Positions 38,001 to 49,352 of a stretch of DNA of 64,000 nt are shown here, piece after piece (the first letter of the stretch is position 1; the number at the start of each line of letters is the position of its first letter). The position numbers and the translations under genes were made by a program. Source of the stretch: Streptomyces sp. SAI-135 (lineage in GTDB: Bacteria > Actinomycetota > Actinomycetes > Streptomycetales > Streptomycetaceae); assembly GCF_029893805.1 (NCBI RefSeq), contig NZ_JARXYP010000002.1, positions 558,001-622,000 on the forward strand, read 5' to 3'. A model generated the notes under the pieces. The model made no database searches. It saw only the letters and a list, made by a program, of their open reading frames with translations, and had not been told where the DNA came from.

Positions 38001-41000
38001 CGTATCGCCTCCGTGACCTCGTGGGCAGCGGCCCCGACGAGGTCGACGGGCTCCAGCTCCCAGTGCAGCTCCTCCACCGGTACGACATGTTGGTACGGCT
38101 CGCCGTCCGCCGCGGGGAAGACGGTGCGCAGCGCCTCGTGCCGGGCGAGTACGTCGCGCAGGGCGTCGGCGAGGGCTTCCTGGTCGAGGCGTCCGGTGAG
38201 CTGGAGCACGCAGGGTGCGTTGTAGGTGGAGCTCTGGCCTTCGAGTTGGCCCAGGAACCACAGCCGGCGTTGTGCGAAGGACAGCGGTACCCGCTCCGGG
38301 CGTACGTCGGCGGCCGTGAGGGCGGGTCGGCGCGCGGTGCCGTCCCGGCGTTCGGCGAGGTGGGCGGCGATGCCGGCCGGGGTCGGGGCGGCGAACAGCG
38401 CCCGGATCTCCACCTCGGCGCCGAGCAGCACACGGATGCGGGACATGAGCCGTACGGCCAGCAGGGAGTGGCCGCCGAGAGCGAAGAAGTCGTCGTCCAC
38501 GCCCACCGACTCCGCTCCGAGCACCTGGGCGAAGGCGGCGCACAGGATCTCTTCGCGGGCGTCGGCGGGTCCCCGGCCGGTCCCGCCGGTGCCGGCGGCC
38601 TGGTCTGGGGCGGGCAGCGCCTTGCGGTCCAGCTTGCCGTTGACGGTGAGCGGAAGGCTGTCGAGCAGCATCAGCGACGAGGGCACCATGTAGCCGGGGA
38701 GCCACCGCTTGAGGTGTGCGCGCACGTCGTCGACGAGTTGGTCGGGGGCGTGGCGGCGAGGGCCGTCCGCCTCCGCGTCCGAGGCCCGCAGGGGCTCGGT
38801 ACGGCCGTCGACGACCGCGTCCGGGCGGACGGCGTAGACCATCTGCAGTCCGGTTCCGGCGACGTCCGGGGCGGTGTCGTGCCGGACCTCGAAGCCGTGG
38901 TCGCGCAGCATGGCGACGACGTCGGCGAGTCGGCCGTCGGTGTCGTGCACCTCGGCGACGATCTGGCGGACGAGGGGCCAGTGCTTCTCCTCGATTCCGC
39001 GCAGGATCTCCAGCTCGCTCTTCTCCGCGTCGATCTTCAGCAGGTCGATGACCGGGATGTCGTGCTCCCGGATGAGGTCGGAGAGGCTGCGCAGCTCCAC
39101 CTCGACCTGTTCGCCGCGCAGTCGCTCGGTGAGCATCTCGCCCATGAGCGAGTCGTCGGCGTCGCGCACCTCGGCCACGTGCTCGTTGTGCAGGAAGCGT
39201 TCCAGGGTCGTGCGCTCGGCCGCCTCGTCGGCGAAGCGGCCCGAGAGGATCGACATCTGGGGGTAGTACGTGAAGGTCGCCGACTCGGCGTGTTCGCCGA
39301 CCCCGCAGTTGGTCACGACGACGTCCACGTCGTTGAGTTCGGCATTGACCCGGAACAGCTCGGCGAGCTCGGGGATGGGCTCGAAGGCGTAGATGCGGCT
39401 GGTCGGCGCGACCTCGTTGACGTACATCGAGAACATCCCGACGTGGCCGCCCACGTCCACCACACAGGCGTCGTCGGGGAGGGAGACGCCGAATTTCAGG
39501 TACTCGTTCTGCTCGAAGATCTCGCGGTACAGGAACTCCATGTTGGTGCGGTTGTGCCCGAGTACGGTCATGCCGTTGGGCAGTTCGTGCCGCTCCGCGC
39601 GTTCCAGCTCACCCGCCCGCTGGAGGCGCAACCAGGTGGACACCCGGCCCGCGGTCTCCTGGTCCGGCGTGATGTAACCGACGAGCCGGGGGCCACCGGG
39701 CTGGTCTTCGCGGACGGTTACTGCGGCCTGCTCGATAGCGGGATGGCCGGCCAGGACGGTCTCGATCTCACCCAGCTCGATCCGGAAACCACGGATCTTG
39801 ACCTGCTCATCCGCACGCCCCAGATACTCCAGCACCCCCGCACCACTCCACCGCGCCAGATCACCCGTGCGATACATCCGCTCACCACGACCGAACGGAC
39901 ACGCCACAAACCGCTGCGCCGACAGATCCGCACGCGCCACATACCCACGCGCCAGACCACCACCAGCCACATACAACTCACCCGCCACCCCCGGCGGCAC
40001 CGGACGCAGACCCGCATCCAGCACAAACGTCCGCAACCCCGGAATACCCCGACCGATCAGACTCCCCCCACCACCACCGCCACCACCGCCGCTTCCGGTC
40101 ATCGCGGCGTCCAGCGCCAGATGACTCACATGCACGGTCGTCTCCGTGATCCCGTACATGTTCACCAACACCGGCCCACCCGCCGCACGACGCGCGAACC
40201 AGCCCTCCAGCCGAGCCAGGTCCAGCGCCTCCCCGCCGAACACCACATACCGCAACGCCAGCCGCTCACCCAGCCCCGCACCACCCGCCTCGGCCGCCAT
40301 CAACTGATAGAACGCCGACGGCGTCTGACTCAAAACGGTGACCCGCTCCCGCACCAGCAGCTCCAAAAACTCCACCGGCGACCGCGACACCGCAAAACCC
40401 ACCACCACCACCCGGCCACCGTGCAGCAGAGCACCCCACATCTCCCACACGGAGAAATCGAAAGCGAACGAGTGGAAACAGCTCCACACCTCATCCGGCC
40501 CGAACTCGAAAACACCCCGCGCCGACGCGAACAAATGCGCCACATTCCGGTGCGTGACCACCACACCCTTCGGACGCCCCGTCGAACCCGACGTATAGAT
40601 CACATACGCCGGATGATCCGGCACCACCCCCACCCGCGGCGCACCCTCAGGCATCGCGGCCAGCTCCGCCACCGTGCCAGGATCATCCACCACCAGCAGC
40701 GGCACCTCACCCACCGAACCCGCCAGCACCTTCGCCACCGACCCCGACGCCACCACACACACCACATCACTGTCAGCCAGCATGAACCCCAGCCGCTGCA
40801 CCGGCTGCTGCGGATCCACCGGCAAATACGCCGCCCCCGCCTTCACCACACCCAACAACGCCACGACCGTGTCCACACCACGGTCCATCACCACCGCCAC
40901 CACACACTCCGGCCCCACACCCATCCCGATCAGACAGTGAGCCAGCCGGTTCGCCCGCACATCCAGCTCCGCATACGTCAGAGCCTCACCCTCACAAGAC

Positions 41001-44000
41001 ACCGCCACCGCATCCGGCGACCGCCCCACCTGCACCGCAAACAACTCGGTGAGAGTGGCATCGACGGGTCCGACGGAGTCGTCGTTCCACTCGTCGATCA
41101 GCTGTCGTTGCATCTCCGCATCGAGGATCTCGATGGCGCTGAGGGCAGCCTCGGGTCCCCCGTCGAGGGCGGTCTCCAGGGCGGTCGAGAGGTGGTCCAT
41201 CGCGGTGTGGACCAGGTCGGCGACGAGCTGCGGGGCGACGGGGCTCACGGCGTCGACGGCCAGCTCGAAGCCGTTGTCGCCGAGGTCGTCGACGGAGACG
41301 TTGAGCGGGTAGTTGTCGCGTTCCTCGACGTATCGGGTGGAGATGCCTTCGAGGCCTTCGTTGAGCTCGTTGTTGACGTCGTCGACCCAGAGGCCGCGGT
41401 CGTTGTGGCGGTAGTTGAAGAGTGAGGTGAACAGGGGCGCGTCGCCGGAGACACCGCTGGCCTGCTGGGCGACCGCCAGCGGGGCGTGTTCGTGCGCCAC
41501 CAGGCCGGCCAGCTGCGCACGCATCGCGGTGACCGCCGCCGTGACTCCGACACCCCCGGTGCGGACTCGGGCGGGCAGGGTGTTCATGAACAGCCCGAAC
41601 GCGCGATCGGCACCGGCGCCCGCGCTCATGCGGCCCAGCAGCACGGTGCCGAAGACGACGTCGTCCCGTCCCGAGACCGCGGCCAGCACTCGCGCCCAGG
41701 CCACGTGCCACACGGTGGCCGGGCTGACACCAAGGCGACGAGCCACTCGTCGTACCCGGGCCGCCACGCCCTGGTCCACCAGCCTCTGGGCGCGGTCGAC
41801 CTGGCCGCCGTCACCGTGCACGTCGAGCAGGCCGAACGGCGCGGTCGGCTCGGTCACGTCTCCCAGCAACTCGGCGAAGAATCCGGCGTGATCAGCCGTG
41901 GAGAGGTCGTTGCGGGCTTGGGCGACGAAGTCCCGGAACGGTACCGGAGCGGGCAGCAGCGCGCCCTCACCGTGCATGAAGGCGCGTACTTCCTGGAGGA
42001 GCAGCGCCATGCCGGTGTGGTCCTGGATCAGGTGGTGCATCCGCAGCAGACCCAGGTGCCGGCCATCGGCGGTGTGAGCGGTGTGCACGTCCATCAGCGG
42101 TGCCGAGGCCAGGTCGATCGACCGTCCCACCGCACCGATCAGCGCCTCCACCGGGTCGGTGACCGATCCGGCGTCCAGCACCACCTGCTCGATCCGCAAC
42201 CGGGCCTGCCGCCACACCACTTGTACCGGCTCGGCGAGTCCGTCCCAGACCACTCCCGTGCGGTACACGTCGTGCCGATCGACCACCTGCTGCAACGCGG
42301 AGACGAAGGCGTCCAGACGGGTGGCGGTGTCGAACTCCAGCACCACCACCGTCACATAGGCGTCCACCCCGCCCTCGGCCAGCAGGTGGTGGAACAGCAG
42401 CCCTTCCTGGAGGGGGGCCAGCGGATAGATGTCCGCCACGTTGAGCGCGCCTCCGGCTACTGAGGACACCGCCCGCTCGATCTCCGCCTCCGACAGTCCC
42501 GCCAGGGGCACCATGTCCGGAGTGATCCGCGTGGCGCCGACCGGAATTCCACCGGTGGTCACCACCGTCGCATCCGATGCGGGGCCGGCGATCTCGGCAA
42601 CCGCGGCCAGGCCGGCGGGGGTCGGCGCCTCGAACAGAGCCCGCACCGAGGCCACGTACCCGTGCGCCCTCAGCCGCTCCACCAGGCGGACCGCCAGCAG
42701 CGAATGACCGCCGAGGGCGAAGAAGTCGTCGTCGACACCGACCGAAGCCACGTCCAGCACCTCGGCGAACACGGCGCACGTGGCCTGCTCGCGCTCGTTC
42801 ACCGGGGTGCGGGTCTGCGCGTCGGCGGTGTGTGCGGGAACGGGCAGGGCGTTGTGGTCGAGCTTCCCGTTGACGGTCAGGGGGAGGGTGTCCAGGGGTA
42901 CGACGGCTGAGGGCACCATGTAGTACGGCAGGCGGGCAGCCGCGTACTCCCGCAGCTCCGCCACATCGACGCCACCCACACCACTCCCGGCGTCCTCGGC
43001 GACGACGTACGCGACCAGCCGCTTCTGGCCGGGCTCGTCCTCGCGCACCACCACCGCGACCTGGCCCACACCCGGATGACCGGCCAGCACGGCCCGCACC
43101 TCACCGGGTTCGATGCGAAATCCACGGATCTTGACCTGATCGTCGGCGCGCCCGGCGAACACCAGCTGCCCGTCCGCGTTCCACCGCACCCGGTCCCCGG
43201 TGCGGTACATCCGCTCACCCGCGACGAACGGGCACGCCACGAACCGCTCCGCGCTCAGCGGACCGCTGCGGACATAGCCGCGCGCCAGCCCGGCACCGGT
43301 CACATAAAGCTCCCCGGCCACCCCGACCGGCACCGGCCGCAGCCAGTCGTCCAGCACCAACGCGCCGGTAGCGACGATCGGCGTGCCGATGACCGGCTCG
43401 ACTCCGGGAGACAACGCGGGCGACATCGTGGCCGCGACCGTGGTCTCCGTCGGGCCGTACCCGTTGAAGAACCGCCGCCCGGCACCCCACCGGCGCACCA
43501 GCCGCGCGTCCAGTGCCTCACCCGCGGAGATCAACGTCCGCACCGAGCGCGCGTCGCGTTCCGGATCCAGTACCGCGAGCACCGCCGGCGGCACCGTCGC
43601 GTGGGTCACCTGCCACCGGTCCAGCACCTGCTCCAGGCCTGCCCCGGGCACCATCTCCTCGGCCGGAGCCACCACCAACGTCCCGCCTGAGCAGAGCGCC
43701 ATCACCCATTCCCACACCGCGCCGTCGAAGCCGATCGACGCGAACTGCAACACCCGCGCATCCGCACCCACACCGAACCGCTCACGCTGCGTGGCGACCA
43801 GCCGCGCCACGCCACCGTGGGTGAGCACGACACCCTTCGGCCGCCCCGTCGACCCCGACGTGTACGTCATGTACGCAGCGCTCAACGCCGTCGGGGACCC
43901 GGCGCGCGCGGTATCCGGCACCGGCCCGTCGTCCAGCGCGGCCAACTCAGCGGCCACGGCGGGTTCGTTCATGACGAGGACCGGCACATCCAGGTCCGCG

Positions 44001-47000
44001 GGCACCGCCGCGACGCACTCCTGGGACGTCACCACGCACGCGGCACCGCAGTCCGCGAACACGAACCCCATGCGCTCGCCCGGCACTCGCGGATCGACCG
44101 GCACGAACACCGCCCCGGCCTTCCACACCCCCAGCAGCACGGTGGCGACGTCGACGCCGCGCTCCAGGACCACGCCCACGGGAGTGCCCACGCCCACTCC
44201 GGCGCCGCGCAGCCACCGCGCCACCCGGTTGGCCCGCTGGTCCAGCTCGTCGTACGAGACCTCGACTCCCGCGCCCACCACGGCCGGAGCGTCCGCGTCC
44301 CGCCTCACGTGCTCCTCGAACAACGTCAGCCCGGACGACTCCAGCACCTCACGCAGATCGGGTTCGGCGTCCGAATCCGTCCCGCCCCAAGCCGCCAACC
44401 GCTCCCGCTCCCCCGCCACCAACACGTCGGCGGCATGAAGTGCGAGGTCGGGGCGGGTGATGAGCTGGTCGAGCACGTGGCTCCAGCGCTCGGCGATCGC
44501 GGCTGCCGTGGCCGGGTCGAAGAGGTCGGCCGCCGTGGTCAGTCCGCCGCGCAGCCCCGCAGGGGCGCCGGTGGCGTCGTAGGTCTCGGAGAGGGCCATT
44601 TCGAGGTCGAACCTGGCGGCGAGCACCAGCGCGTCGGCGGGTACCGCGCCGCCGGCCCGTACTCCGGGCAGATCGAGGGCGGCGCGCTCCACGTTCTGGA
44701 GGGTGAGCATGACCTGGAAGAGCGGGTGTCGGCCCATGGACCGGCTCGGGGCGAGTTCCTCGACCAGCCGCTCGAACGGCACGTCCTGGTGGGCCAGCGC
44801 CTCGACGCTGCGTTCCCGCACCCGGGTGAGCAGGTCGCGGAAGGTCGGGTCACCGCTCAGATCGGTCCGGATGACGAGGGTGTTGAGGAAGTAGCCGACG
44901 AGGTCGTCCAGGCCTTCGTCCGTACGTCCGGCCACGGCCGACCCGATCGGGATGTCCGTGCCCGCACCCAGCCGCGACAGCAGCACCGCTAGCGCGGCCT
45001 GGAGCACCATGAACACGGTCACGCCCTCGGCACGGGCCAACTCCACGAGACGGGCGTGCACTTCGGCCGGTACCGCCAGCGGCACGACGTGGGCGCGGTG
45101 GTCGGACACGGCGGACCGGGCCCGGTCGAACGGCAGCTCCAGCTCCTCGGGAACACCGTCCAACGCCTCGCGCCAGTAGCCGACCTGCCGGGCGAGGAGG
45201 CTGTCCTGGTCGTCCTCCGTGCCGAGCAGCTCCCGCTGCCACAACGCGTAGTCCGCGTACTGCACCGGCAACGGTGACCACTGCGGCTCCCTCCCCGCGC
45301 GGCGTTCCGCGTAGGCGAAGGACAGGTCGCGGGCCAGCGGGCGCATGGACCAGCCGTCGCTGGCGATGTGGTGCACGACGAAGACCAGAACCGCCTGGTC
45401 CTCGTCACCACCTCCAGCTCCGTCGGCGTCCGCGGCGTGGGCGTCACCGCTGAGGCGCAGTTCGCCGAGGCTCGTCTCGATCAGGTCCGCGGGAAGCTCG
45501 TCGGCCAGGTCCGCGGATGCGGGTCCGGTCTCCAGCAGCCAGGCGCGGAAGGGGACTTCGCGGGAGAGGTCGAAGGCGTACGCCGCCTTCTCCCGTACGG
45601 TCTCGACCAGGCCCGGCCCGTCCGGCGCCGCCCGCAGGTCCACGACCTCCAGGTCCCAGTCCAGGTCCCCGAGGTTCACGACCTCCTGGTACGGCTCTCC
45701 GTCGACGCTGGGGAAGACCGTGCGCAGGCTCTCGTGCCGGCCGATGACGTCCCGCAGGGCGGTGGCGAGCGCGGCCCGATCCAGATCGCCGGTCAGGCGC
45801 AGGGCGACGGGCAGGTTGTACGTGGGATTGACGCCCTCCAACTGGCCTAGGAACCAGAGCCGTTGCTGAGCGAACGACAGCGGCACGCGCGACGGGCGCT
45901 GCCCTGTGGTCAGGGCAAGTCGCGTCCGTCCGGCCCCCTGCTCGTCGAGGTGCCGCGCCAGCAGTGCGGGGGTCGGCGCTTCGAACAGAGCCCGTACCTG
46001 CACCTCGGCGCCGAGGAGGACCCGGACCCGCGATATGAGCCGGACCACCAGCAGCGAATGACCGCCCAGCGCGAAGAAGTCGTCGTCGACACCGACCGAT
46101 TCCACACCGAGCACCTGGGCGAACGCCTGGCAGAGCAGCGCCTCGCGGGCATCGGCGGGCCGGCGGACGGGCCTTTTCCGACGGCTCTGCTCGGGCGAGG
46201 GCAGGGCCTGGTGGTCGAGTTTTCCGTTGACGGTCAGGGGGAGGGTGTCGAGGGGTACGACGGCTGAGGGCACCATGTAGTACGGCAGGCGGGCAGCCGC
46301 GTACTCCCGCAGCTCCGCCACATCGACGCCACCCGCCGCACTCTCCATGGGCTCGGCGACGACGTACGCGACCAGCCGCTTCTGGCCGGGCTCGTCCTCG
46401 CGCACCACCACCGCGACCTGGCCCACACCCGGATGACCGGCCAGCACGGCCCGCACCTCACCGGGCTCGATGCGAAATCCACGGATCTTGACCTGATCGT
46501 CGGCGCGCCCGGCGAACACCAGCTGCCCGTCCGCGTTCCACCGCACCCGGTCCCCGGTGCGGTACATCCGCTCACCCGCGACGAACGGGCACGCCACGAA
46601 CCGCTCCGCGCTCAGCGGACCGCTGCGGACATAGCCGCGCGCCAGCCCGGCACCGGTCACATAAAGCTCCCCGGCCACCCCGACCGGCACCGGCCGCAGC
46701 CAGTCGTCCAGCACCAACGCGCCCGTAGCGACGATCGGCGTGCCGATGACCGGCTCGTCCCCGGGTGTCAGTGCCGGTGAGATCGTGGCCGCGACCGTGG
46801 TCTCCGTCGGGCCGTACCCGTTGAAGAACCGCCGCCCGGCACCCCACCGGCGCACCAGCCGCGCGTCCATCGCCTCACCGGCCGAGACCAGCGTCCGCAC
46901 CGAGCGCGCGTCGCGTTCCGGGTCCAGCACCGCGAGCACCGCCGGCGGCACCGTCGTGTGGGTCACCTGCCACTGGTCCAGCAGTTGCTCCAGGCCGGAC

Positions 47001-48799
47001 CCCGGCACCATCTCCTCGGCCGGAGCCACCACCAACGTCCCGCCCGAGCACAGGGCCATGACCCACTCGGCCATCGCCCCGTCGAAGCCGATCGACGCGA
47101 ACTGCAGCACCCGCGCATCCGCACCCACACCGAACCGCTCACGCTGCGTGGCCACCAGCCGCGCCAGGCCACCGTGCGTCAGCACGACACCCTTCGGACG
47201 GCCGGTCGACCCCGACGTGTACGTCACATAGGCCGCGCTCAACGCCGACACCGCGCCGCCGCGCTCGGCATCCGACACCGGTCCGCCGGGCAGCTCGGCC
47301 ACCTCCCGGACCACCACCGGCTCATCGATGACCAGCACCGGTACGCCCAGGTCGCCGGGCACCGCCCCGGCGCACTCACGGGACGTCACCACACACTCCG
47401 TACCGGAGTCCTTGAACACGAAGCGCATCCGCTCTCGCGGCACTCGCGGATCGACCGGCACGAACACCGCCCCGGCCTTCCACACCCCCAGCAGGACGGT
47501 GACGACGTCGAGCCCACGGCCCAGCACGACCCCGACCGGCGAGCCGACGCTCACCCCCACACCCTTCAGCCAGCGCGCCACCTGACCGGCCCGTGCGTCC
47601 AGCTCCGCGTAGGTGGCCTCGACTCCCGCGCCGAGCACCGCCATCGAGCCGGCGCCCCGCGCCACGCACTGCTCGAACAAGCCCAGCCCCGTCGCCGGCT
47701 CCGAGGCCTCCGGGGCCCAGTCCGAATCCGGGCCCAGCCCACCCCAGCCCGCCAACCGGTCCCACTCCGACGCGAGCAGCACATCGGCACGGACAACGGG
47801 TTCCTCCGCGCCCGCACCGCTCAGCCACTCCAGCGCCCGTCGGTACCGCAGCTCGGTCTCCTCGTCGCGCTCCGTGGCGGAGAGGCGGTGGACGGAGACG
47901 GCGCAGTCGCCGAAGCGGGGGGCGGGGCGCAGGGGAAGGAGGTCGGCCTCGAGGCCGCAGAGGGGGGAGCCGGTCTCGAGGCCGAGTTCGCGAAGCATGT
48001 GGGCGTAGGGGAAACGCCGGTGTTCCCACGCGGAGTTCAGCGCGTCCGCGCTCGCCCGCAGGAGGTCCTGCACGCTCATCTGTGGTGCGAGGCGCACGCG
48101 TACGGGCAGTAGGTTGACCGCCGGCCGGGCGTGGGCGGACTCGGTCTCGGGCTCGGTGGGTACGCGGATGCCGATGACCACGTCGTCGCCGCCGGTGAGC
48201 AGGCGCAGGGTCAGCGCGGTGGCCGCGACGGCGATCGCGTCGGTGTCCGCCGTCGCGTGCAGGCGCCCGAAGTCACCGGAGGGTTCGGGCAGGTCGGCGA
48301 GGGTGTCGGCCCAGTAGCGCCGGTCGTCCTCGTACGCCGCGGAGTCGAGGTACTCCGGCGTGCAGGCTGTGGGGGCCACGTCGGTCGTGGGGGCCGTGCA
48401 GTCGTCGGCTGCTGCCTGGCTCTGCCACGGCTCAGGGGCCGGCGTGCCGGCCGTGCCGGCGACGAGGGCGGCGTAGTGGGCGGCCACCCGGTCGCGGGAC
48501 TGCGCTCCGTACCAGAGCACATGGTCGGGGCCGAGGAGGTAGAGGGCCTGGGCGGCGCCCGGGGTGCGGGCGTCCTCGCGCATGTGGAGCTTCGCGGCCT
48601 CCCGCGGGTCCGCTGCCGTGCGCAGATCCACCAACGGGACGTCGACGGCGCCGTCTTCGGCGGGCGCTGCCGCCCGTGCGGTGCGGATCGCCTGCCGCAA
48701 CAGATCCAGATCGAGACCGCCGCGCATCTCGACGTATTCGCTCGTGTTTCCCGACTGGCCGGCCGTCAAGTCTGTCATCCCGATTCGAGGCACAGCCAT
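31856..48799 (-). CDS. NRPS 1: starter module and modules 2-5, with inserted methyltransferase
   Basis: This is a 5647-residue NRPS and probably the first of the assembly line, because it begins with a degenerate C domain and follows mbtH. The start at ATG 48799 is chosen because GGAG lies 6 nt upstream; ATG 48805 and 48778 are alternatives. Order: dead C-A-PCP, C-A-PCP, dual C-A(methyltransferase inserted)-PCP, C-A-PCP, C-A-PCP. Codes read aromatic-like, aromatic-like, Thr, Asp, Asp. The last residues are [13 protein letters not shown], straight after PCP 5. The stop TGA overlaps the NRPS 2 start. The gene probably shares the mbtH promoter region and its palindromic operator at 49353-49381, because only 170 bp separate it from mbtH. 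Confidence 0.97.
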   Translation of the reverse strand: MAVPRIGMTDLTAGQSGNTSEYVEMRGGLDLDLLRQAIRTARAAAPAEDGAVDVPLVDLRTAADPREAAKLHMREDARTPGAAQALYLLGPDHVLWYGAQSRDRVAAHYAALVAGTAGTPAPEPWQSQAAADDCTAPTTDVAPTACTPEYLDSAAYEDDRRYWADTLADLPEPSGDFGRLHATADTDAIAVAATALTLRLLTGGDDVVIGIRVPTEPETESAHARPAVNLLPVRVRLAPQMSVQDLLRASADALNSAWEHRRFPYAHMLRELGLETGSPLCGLEADLLPLRPAPRFGDCAVSVHRLSATERDEETELRYRRALEWLSGAGAEEPVVRADVLLASEWDRLAGWGGLGPDSDWAPEASEPATGLGLFEQCVARGAGSMAVLGAGVEATYAELDARAGQVARWLKGVGVSVGSPVGVVLGRGLDVVTVLLGVWKAGAVFVPVDPRVPRERMRFVFKDSGTECVVTSRECAGAVPGDLGVPVLVIDEPVVVREVAELPGGPVSDAERGGAVSALSAAYVTYTSGSTGRPKGVVLTHGGLARLVATQRERFGVGADARVLQFASIGFDGAMAEWVMALCSGGTLVVAPAEEMVPGSGLEQLLDQWQVTHTTVPPAVLAVLDPERDARSVRTLVSAGEAMDARLVRRWGAGRRFFNGYGPTETTVAATISPALTPGDEPVIGTPIVATGALVLDDWLRPVPVGVAGELYVTGAGLARGYVRSGPLSAERFVACPFVAGERMYRTGDRVRWNADGQLVFAGRADDQVKIRGFRIEPGEVRAVLAGHPGVGQVAVVVREDEPGQKRLVAYVVAEPMESAAGGVDVAELREYAAARLPYYMVPSAVVPLDTLPLTVNGKLDHQALPSPEQSRRKRPVRRPADAREALLCQAFAQVLGVESVGVDDDFFALGGHSLLVVRLISRVRVLLGAEVQVRALFEAPTPALLARHLDEQGAGRTRLALTTGQRPSRVPLSFAQQRLWFLGQLEGVNPTYNLPVALRLTGDLDRAALATALRDVIGRHESLRTVFPSVDGEPYQEVVNLGDLDWDLEVVDLRAAPDGPGLVETVREKAAYAFDLSREVPFRAWLLETGPASADLADELPADLIETSLGELRLSGDAHAADADGAGGGDEDQAVLVFVVHHIASDGWSMRPLARDLSFAYAERRAGREPQWSPLPVQYADYALWQRELLGTEDDQDSLLARQVGYWREALDGVPEELELPFDRARSAVSDHRAHVVPLAVPAEVHARLVELARAEGVTVFMVLQAALAVLLSRLGAGTDIPIGSAVAGRTDEGLDDLVGYFLNTLVIRTDLSGDPTFRDLLTRVRERSVEALAHQDVPFERLVEELAPSRSMGRHPLFQVMLTLQNVERAALDLPGVRAGGAVPADALVLAARFDLEMALSETYDATGAPAGLRGGLTTAADLFDPATAAAIAERWSHVLDQLITRPDLALHAADVLVAGERERLAAWGGTDSDAEPDLREVLESSGLTLFEEHVRRDADAPAVVGAGVEVSYDELDQRANRVARWLRGAGVGVGTPVGVVLERGVDVATVLLGVWKAGAVFVPVDPRVPGERMGFVFADCGAACVVTSQECVAAVPADLDVPVLVMNEPAVAAELAALDDGPVPDTARAGSPTALSAAYMTYTSGSTGRPKGVVLTHGGVARLVATQRERFGVGADARVLQFASIGFDGAVWEWVMALCSGGTLVVAPAEEMVPGAGLEQVLDRWQVTHATVPPAVLAVLDPERDARSVRTLISAGEALDARLVRRWGAGRRFFNGYGPTETTVAATMSPALSPGVEPVIGTPIVATGALVLDDWLRPVPVGVAGELYVTGAGLARGYVRSGPLSAERFVACPFVAGERMYRTGDRVRWNADGQLVFAGRADDQVKIRGFRIEPGEVRAVLAGHPGVGQVAVVVREDEPGQKRLVAYVVAEDAGSGVGGVDVAELREYAAARLPYYMVPSAVVPLDTLPLTVNGKLDHNALPVPAHTADAQTRTPVNEREQATCAVFAEVLDVASVGVDDDFFALGGHSLLAVRLVERLRAHGYVASVRALFEAPTPAGLAAVAEIAGPASDATVVTTGGIPVGATRITPDMVPLAGLSEAEIERAVSSVAGGALNVADIYPLAPLQEGLLFHHLLAEGGVDAYVTVVVLEFDTATRLDAFVSALQQVVDRHDVYRTGVVWDGLAEPVQVVWRQARLRIEQVVLDAGSVTDPVEALIGAVGRSIDLASAPLMDVHTAHTADGRHLGLLRMHHLIQDHTGMALLLQEVRAFMHGEGALLPAPVPFRDFVAQARNDLSTADHAGFFAELLGDVTEPTAPFGLLDVHGDGGQVDRAQRLVDQGVAARVRRVARRLGVSPATVWHVAWARVLAAVSGRDDVVFGTVLLGRMSAGAGADRAFGLFMNTLPARVRTGGVGVTAAVTAMRAQLAGLVAHEHAPLAVAQQASGVSGDAPLFTSLFNYRHNDRGLWVDDVNNELNEGLEGISTRYVEERDNYPLNVSVDDLGDNGFELAVDAVSPVAPQLVADLVHTAMDHLSTALETALDGGPEAALSAIEILDAEMQRQLIDEWNDDSVGPVDATLTELFAVQVGRSPDAVAVSCEGEALTYAELDVRANRLAHCLIGMGVGPECVVAVVMDRGVDTVVALLGVVKAGAAYLPVDPQQPVQRLGFMLADSDVVCVVASGSVAKVLAGSVGEVPLLVVDDPGTVAELAAMPEGAPRVGVVPDHPAYVIYTSGSTGRPKGVVVTHRNVAHLFASARGVFEFGPDEVWSCFHSFAFDFSVWEMWGALLHGGRVVVVGFAVSRSPVEFLELLVRERVTVLSQTPSAFYQLMAAEAGGAGLGERLALRYVVFGGEALDLARLEGWFARRAAGGPVLVNMYGITETTVHVSHLALDAAMTGSGGGGGGGGGSLIGRGIPGLRTFVLDAGLRPVPPGVAGELYVAGGGLARGYVARADLSAQRFVACPFGRGERMYRTGDLARWSGAGVLEYLGRADEQVKIRGFRIELGEIETVLAGHPAIEQAAVTVREDQPGGPRLVGYITPDQETAGRVSTWLRLQRAGELERAERHELPNGMTVLGHNRTNMEFLYREIFEQNEYLKFGVSLPDDACVVDVGGHVGMFSMYVNEVAPTSRIYAFEPIPELAELFRVNAELNDVDVVVTNCGVGEHAESATFTYYPQMSILSGRFADEAAERTTLERFLHNEHVAEVRDADDSLMGEMLTERLRGEQVEVELRSLSDLIREHDIPVIDLLKIDAEKSELEILRGIEEKHWPLVRQIVAEVHDTDGRLADVVAMLRDHGFEVRHDTAPDVAGTGLQMVYAVRPDAVVDGRTEPLRASDAEADGPRRHAPDQLVDDVRAHLKRWLPGYMVPSSLMLLDSLPLTVNGKLDRKALPAPDQAAGTGGTGRGPADAREEILCAAFAQVLGAESVGVDDDFFALGGHSLLAVRLMSRIRVLLGAEVEIRALFAAPTPAGIAAHLAERRDGTARRPALTAADVRPERVPLSFAQRRLWFLGQLEGQSSTYNAPCVLQLTGRLDQEALADALRDVLARHEALRTVFPAADGEPYQHVVPVEELHWELEPVDLVGAAAHEVTEAIRQRARHAFDLAQDVPFKAWLLRTGPDEHGLMLVAHHIASDGWSLAPLARDLSAAYAARCAGQAPEWTPLSVQYADYALWQRELLGDENDPDSLMSRQIDYWRTALADAPEELALPFDHSRPAVATHRGHGVPLEVPAEVHARLVQVARAEGVTVFMVLQAALAVLLSGLGAGTDIPIGSAVAGRTDEGLDDLVGCFVNTLVVRTDLSGDPTFRDVLARVRERSLEALAHQDVPFERLVEELAPSRSMARHPLFQVVLTMENTIDAALDIPGMGVELVSVERPVAKFDLDVMVGETYDEQGRPAGLRGSVTVAADLFEAATVKSVAERWVRVLEQVAEDPARHVREVELVSDAELRRVLDDWNDTAVEPVGETVLGLFEAGARRSPGATAVVAGGVGVTYGELDARANRLARYLRGQGVGPESVVAVAMDRGIDMIATLLGVWKAGAAYLPVDAALPVERIAFMLADSRAVLLLGMEEVVGDLPAGRVRVVALDAPLTAMQLEQLGDGPLSDGPELLAEHTAYVIYTSGSTGRPKGVAVTQRGLANYVCDVPGRLGWGEPGERYGLLQAQVTDLGNTVVFTALTTGGELHILDADAVVDAGAVARYVAEHRIQHMKVVPSHLAALSSVAGIGPVLPSRSLVLGGEAASPEWVREVVGTGGCAVFNHYGPTETTIGVLTTDLDQESLSGGVVPVGTPVANTRVFVLDEWLRPVAPGVTGELYVAGAQLARGYTGNGPLTSERFVASPFLRGERMYRTGDRVRWTSDGKVVFAGRADEQVKIRGFRIEPGEIETVLAAHPEVDRAVVVAREDTPGDARLVAYVVPADADDVLDEAQLKGFAAARLPEYMVPSAVVVLDALPLTSNGKLDRRALPAPEYAASGGVSRPPANAREEALCIAFAQVLGLAPDSVGVEDDFFALGGHSLLAVRLISRVRALLGIEVEIRVLFQTPTPAGLAAHLEVKDTGPARPELTVVERPERVPLSFAQRRLWFLAQLEGDSATYNAPNVLRLTGDLDTGAFAEALRDVVCRHEALRTTFPAADGEPYQRVQPIEDLDWALEYVDATAVTTEELEAAIRERAHYAFDLSAELPIRATLLRTGTREHQLVLVVHHIASDGWSMTPLATDLARAYAARRRGERPEWAPLPVQYADYTLWQRGLLGDEDDPESRLSRQIDYWRGALDGAPEELALPFDHSRPVTATHRAHSLPLQVPAEVHSGLAELARAEGVTVFMVLQAALAVLLSRLGAGTDIPIGSAVAGRTDEGLDDLVGCFVNTLVVRTDLSGDPTFRDVLVRVRERSLEALAHQDVPFERLVEELAPSRSMARHPLFQVVLTTDAMGESMLELDDLEVELLPITRPAAKFDLDVMVGETHDEQGRPAGLRGSVTVAADLFEAATVKSVAERWVRVLEQVAHGPELRLREVDVVADAEMRQLLDDWNDTAVERPDTSVVALFEEQVRRTPGAVAVVSGEVGLSYEELDVRANRLAHYLRGQGVGAESVVAVAMDRGVDMIATLLGVWKAGAAYLPVDAALPVERIAFMLADSRAVLLLGMEDVVGDLPAGRVRVVALDAPLTAMQLAAAEPEAPGAEVCADALAYVIYTSGSTGRPKGVAVTHGGLANYVCDVPGRLGWGEPGERYGLLQAQVTDLGNTVVFTALTTGGELHILDADAVVDAGAVARYVAEHRIQHMKVVPSHLAALSSVAGIGPVLPSRSVVLGGEAASPEWVREVVGTGGCAVFNHYGPTETTIGVLTTGLDRESVSGGVVPVGTPVANTRAFVLDEWLRPVAPGVTGELYVAGAQLARGYVGNTPLSAERFVACPFRSGERMYRTGDRVRWSPRGQLVFAGRVDDQVKIRGFRIEPGEVEAVVAAHPEVDRAVVVAREDTPGDVRLVAYVVAADPEDALDGGQLKDFAAARLPEYMVPSAVVVLDALPLTSNGKLDRRALPAPEYAASGGVSRPPANAREEALCTAFAQVLSLAPDSVGVEDDFFALGGHSLLAVRLISRIRALLGAEVEIRVLFQTPTPAGLAAELDQQPARPERPALRPMRMEEH
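35080..38305 (-). other. NRPS module 4: C-A(Asp)-PCP
   Basis: The C domain has [10 protein letters not shown]. The A-domain code is DLTKVGHIG(K), read as Asp. It accepts the Thr-type residue from module 3. Confidence 0.8.
38825..39650 (-). other. FkbM-family methyltransferase domain inside the Thr A domain
   Basis: About 275 residues with a SAM-binding motif VVDVGGHVG (39438-39464), then [19 protein letters not shown] and VAEVHDTDG, as in FkbM-type methyltransferases. It sits between A8 ([10 protein letters not shown]) and the A9-A10 region ([15 protein letters not shown]), where embedded methyltransferases are known in other synthetases. FkbM proteins are mostly O-methyltransferases, so O-methyl-Thr is my first guess; N-methylation is possible. 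The nearly identical Thr A domain of module 14 lacks the insertion. Confidence 0.8.
39708..41047 (-). repeat. Duplicated Thr A-domain core, copy in module 3
   Basis: This 1340-bp partner of 2930-4284 differs in length by 15 bp: two Gly codons and three residues of an Ala/Glu repeat. Its downstream boundary coincides with the point where the methyltransferase insertion begins in this copy. Confidence 0.85.
42580..45890 (-). other. NRPS module 2: C-A(aromatic-like)-PCP
   Basis: The C domain has [10 protein letters not shown], preceded by an unusual insertion of about 44 residues (45395-45526). The A domain reads FDGAVW, HATVPP, LISAGEA, NGYG and TETTVA, giving DGWTIAGVA(K). W, T, I and A match the Phe pocket (DAWTIAAICK), while the rest does not, so an aromatic residue is a weak prediction. 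The PCP (about 42600-42780) is of the VERLRAHG type that precedes dual C domains. Confidence 0.75.
45895..48799 (-). other. NRPS module 1: degenerate C, A(aromatic-like), PCP
   Basis: About 330 N-terminal residues resemble a C domain: the late part [24 protein letters not shown] and [13 protein letters not shown] is clear. The active-site position reads YGAQSRD instead of HHxxxDG (48491-48511), so it should be inactive. The A domain reads FDGAMA, HTTVPP, LVSAGEA, NGYG and TETTVA, giving DGATVAGVA(K), related to module 2 but with A in place of W at the third position. This looks like the loading module. Confidence 0.75.
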
Positions 48800-48906
48800 T
48801 CCCATCTCCAGATGCCGGAAATCCGTTGCGAACTGTTGCGAGCTGTCATGACCTACTGCGATTTTCTGCGTGCTTCTACGCGTTTCCGTTCGCGCGAACG
48901 AGGGTC

Positions 48907-48933
48907 GGCGGACGACTCGGCAAGCCGTCCGCC
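48907..48933 (-). other. Stem-loop between mbtH and NRPS 1
   Basis: GGCGGACG and CGTCCGCC form an 8-bp perfect stem with an 11-nt loop, within the 170-bp gap between mbtH and NRPS 1. A 14-bp palindrome (CGTTCGCGCGAACG, 48887-48900) lies just downstream in the direction of transcription. There is no T-run, so it is not a clear terminator. It could modulate read-through from mbtH into the NRPS genes. Confidence 0.35.
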
Positions 48934-48969
48934 TCTCGCGCGGTCCGCCACCGCTACACCCGCGGAGCG

Positions 48970-49185
48970 TTACACGCGATTCTTCTCCATGGCCTCGATA
49001 AGGCTCTTCGGACGCAGATCGGTCCAGTTCTTCTCGACATAGTCGAGGCATTCCTGACGTCCGGCTTCGCCGAACACCTTGGTCCATCCCTCGGGCACGT
49101 CGGCGAAGACCGGCCAGAGCGAGTGCTGTCCTTCCTCGTTGACCAGGACCAGATAGCTCGCGTCGGGATCTTCGAACGGGTTCAT
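48970..49185 (-). CDS. mbtH: MbtH-like protein
   Basis: A 71-residue MbtH-family protein, a small partner that binds A domains and supports their folding and activity. The family signature is clear: [19 protein letters not shown] followed by [13 protein letters not shown]. The start at 49185 is preceded by AGAGGAAGG about 6 nt upstream. A longer frame to 49287 exists, but the extension is not MbtH-like. It is the first gene of the leftward NRPS transcription unit, a common arrangement, and ends 170 bp before NRPS 1. It is the only mbtH in view and could serve all three synthetases. Confidence 0.95.
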   Translation of the reverse strand: MNPFEDPDASYLVLVNEEGQHSLWPVFADVPEGWTKVFGEAGRQECLDYVEKNWTDLRPKSLIEAMEKNRV

Positions 49186-49319
49186 GGCAAGCCTTCCTCT
49201 CGGACCGTGGCGACCAGCGGATTCTCGGTCCCTATGACGGGCGGGGACATCTCCCTGGCCGAATTGACCGGGTGACGCAATTCGCAACTCTCGCCCGCCG
49301 GAACCAGGATGACAAGCGC

Positions 49320-49325
49320 CCTATG
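49320..49325 (-). promoter_or_regulatory. Possible -10 element of the mbtH/NRPS promoter
   Basis: On the minus strand this reads CATAGG, 27 nt from the edge of the palindrome at 49353-49381. It mirrors the CATAGT on the other side. This would give an mbtH leader of about 130 nt. No good -35 hexamer is visible, as expected for an activator-dependent promoter. Confidence 0.3.
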
Positions 49326-49352
49326 CAGTGTCCAACAGCCCCTCACCGGGGC

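Larger units (their letters stand above)
38310..42575 (-). other. NRPS module 3: dual-type C-A(Thr, interrupted by methyltransferase)-PCP
   Basis: The C domain (about 41060-42575) has [17 protein letters not shown] and HHLIQDHTG, so it is of the dual epimerisation/condensation class and acts on the residue from module 2. The A domain reads DFWSVGMVH(K), a Thr code. It is split after motif A8 by an FkbM-type methyltransferase and resumes at LPGYMVPS. A methylated Thr is predicted. A 9-Gly tract (40064-40090) matches the 11-Gly tract in module 14. Confidence 0.8.

Noticed and set aside
48800..49087. N-terminal extension of NRPS 1 through the mbtH gene
   Set aside because: The added residues are not C-domain-like and overlap mbtH. 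GGAG before ATG 48799 gives a better start.
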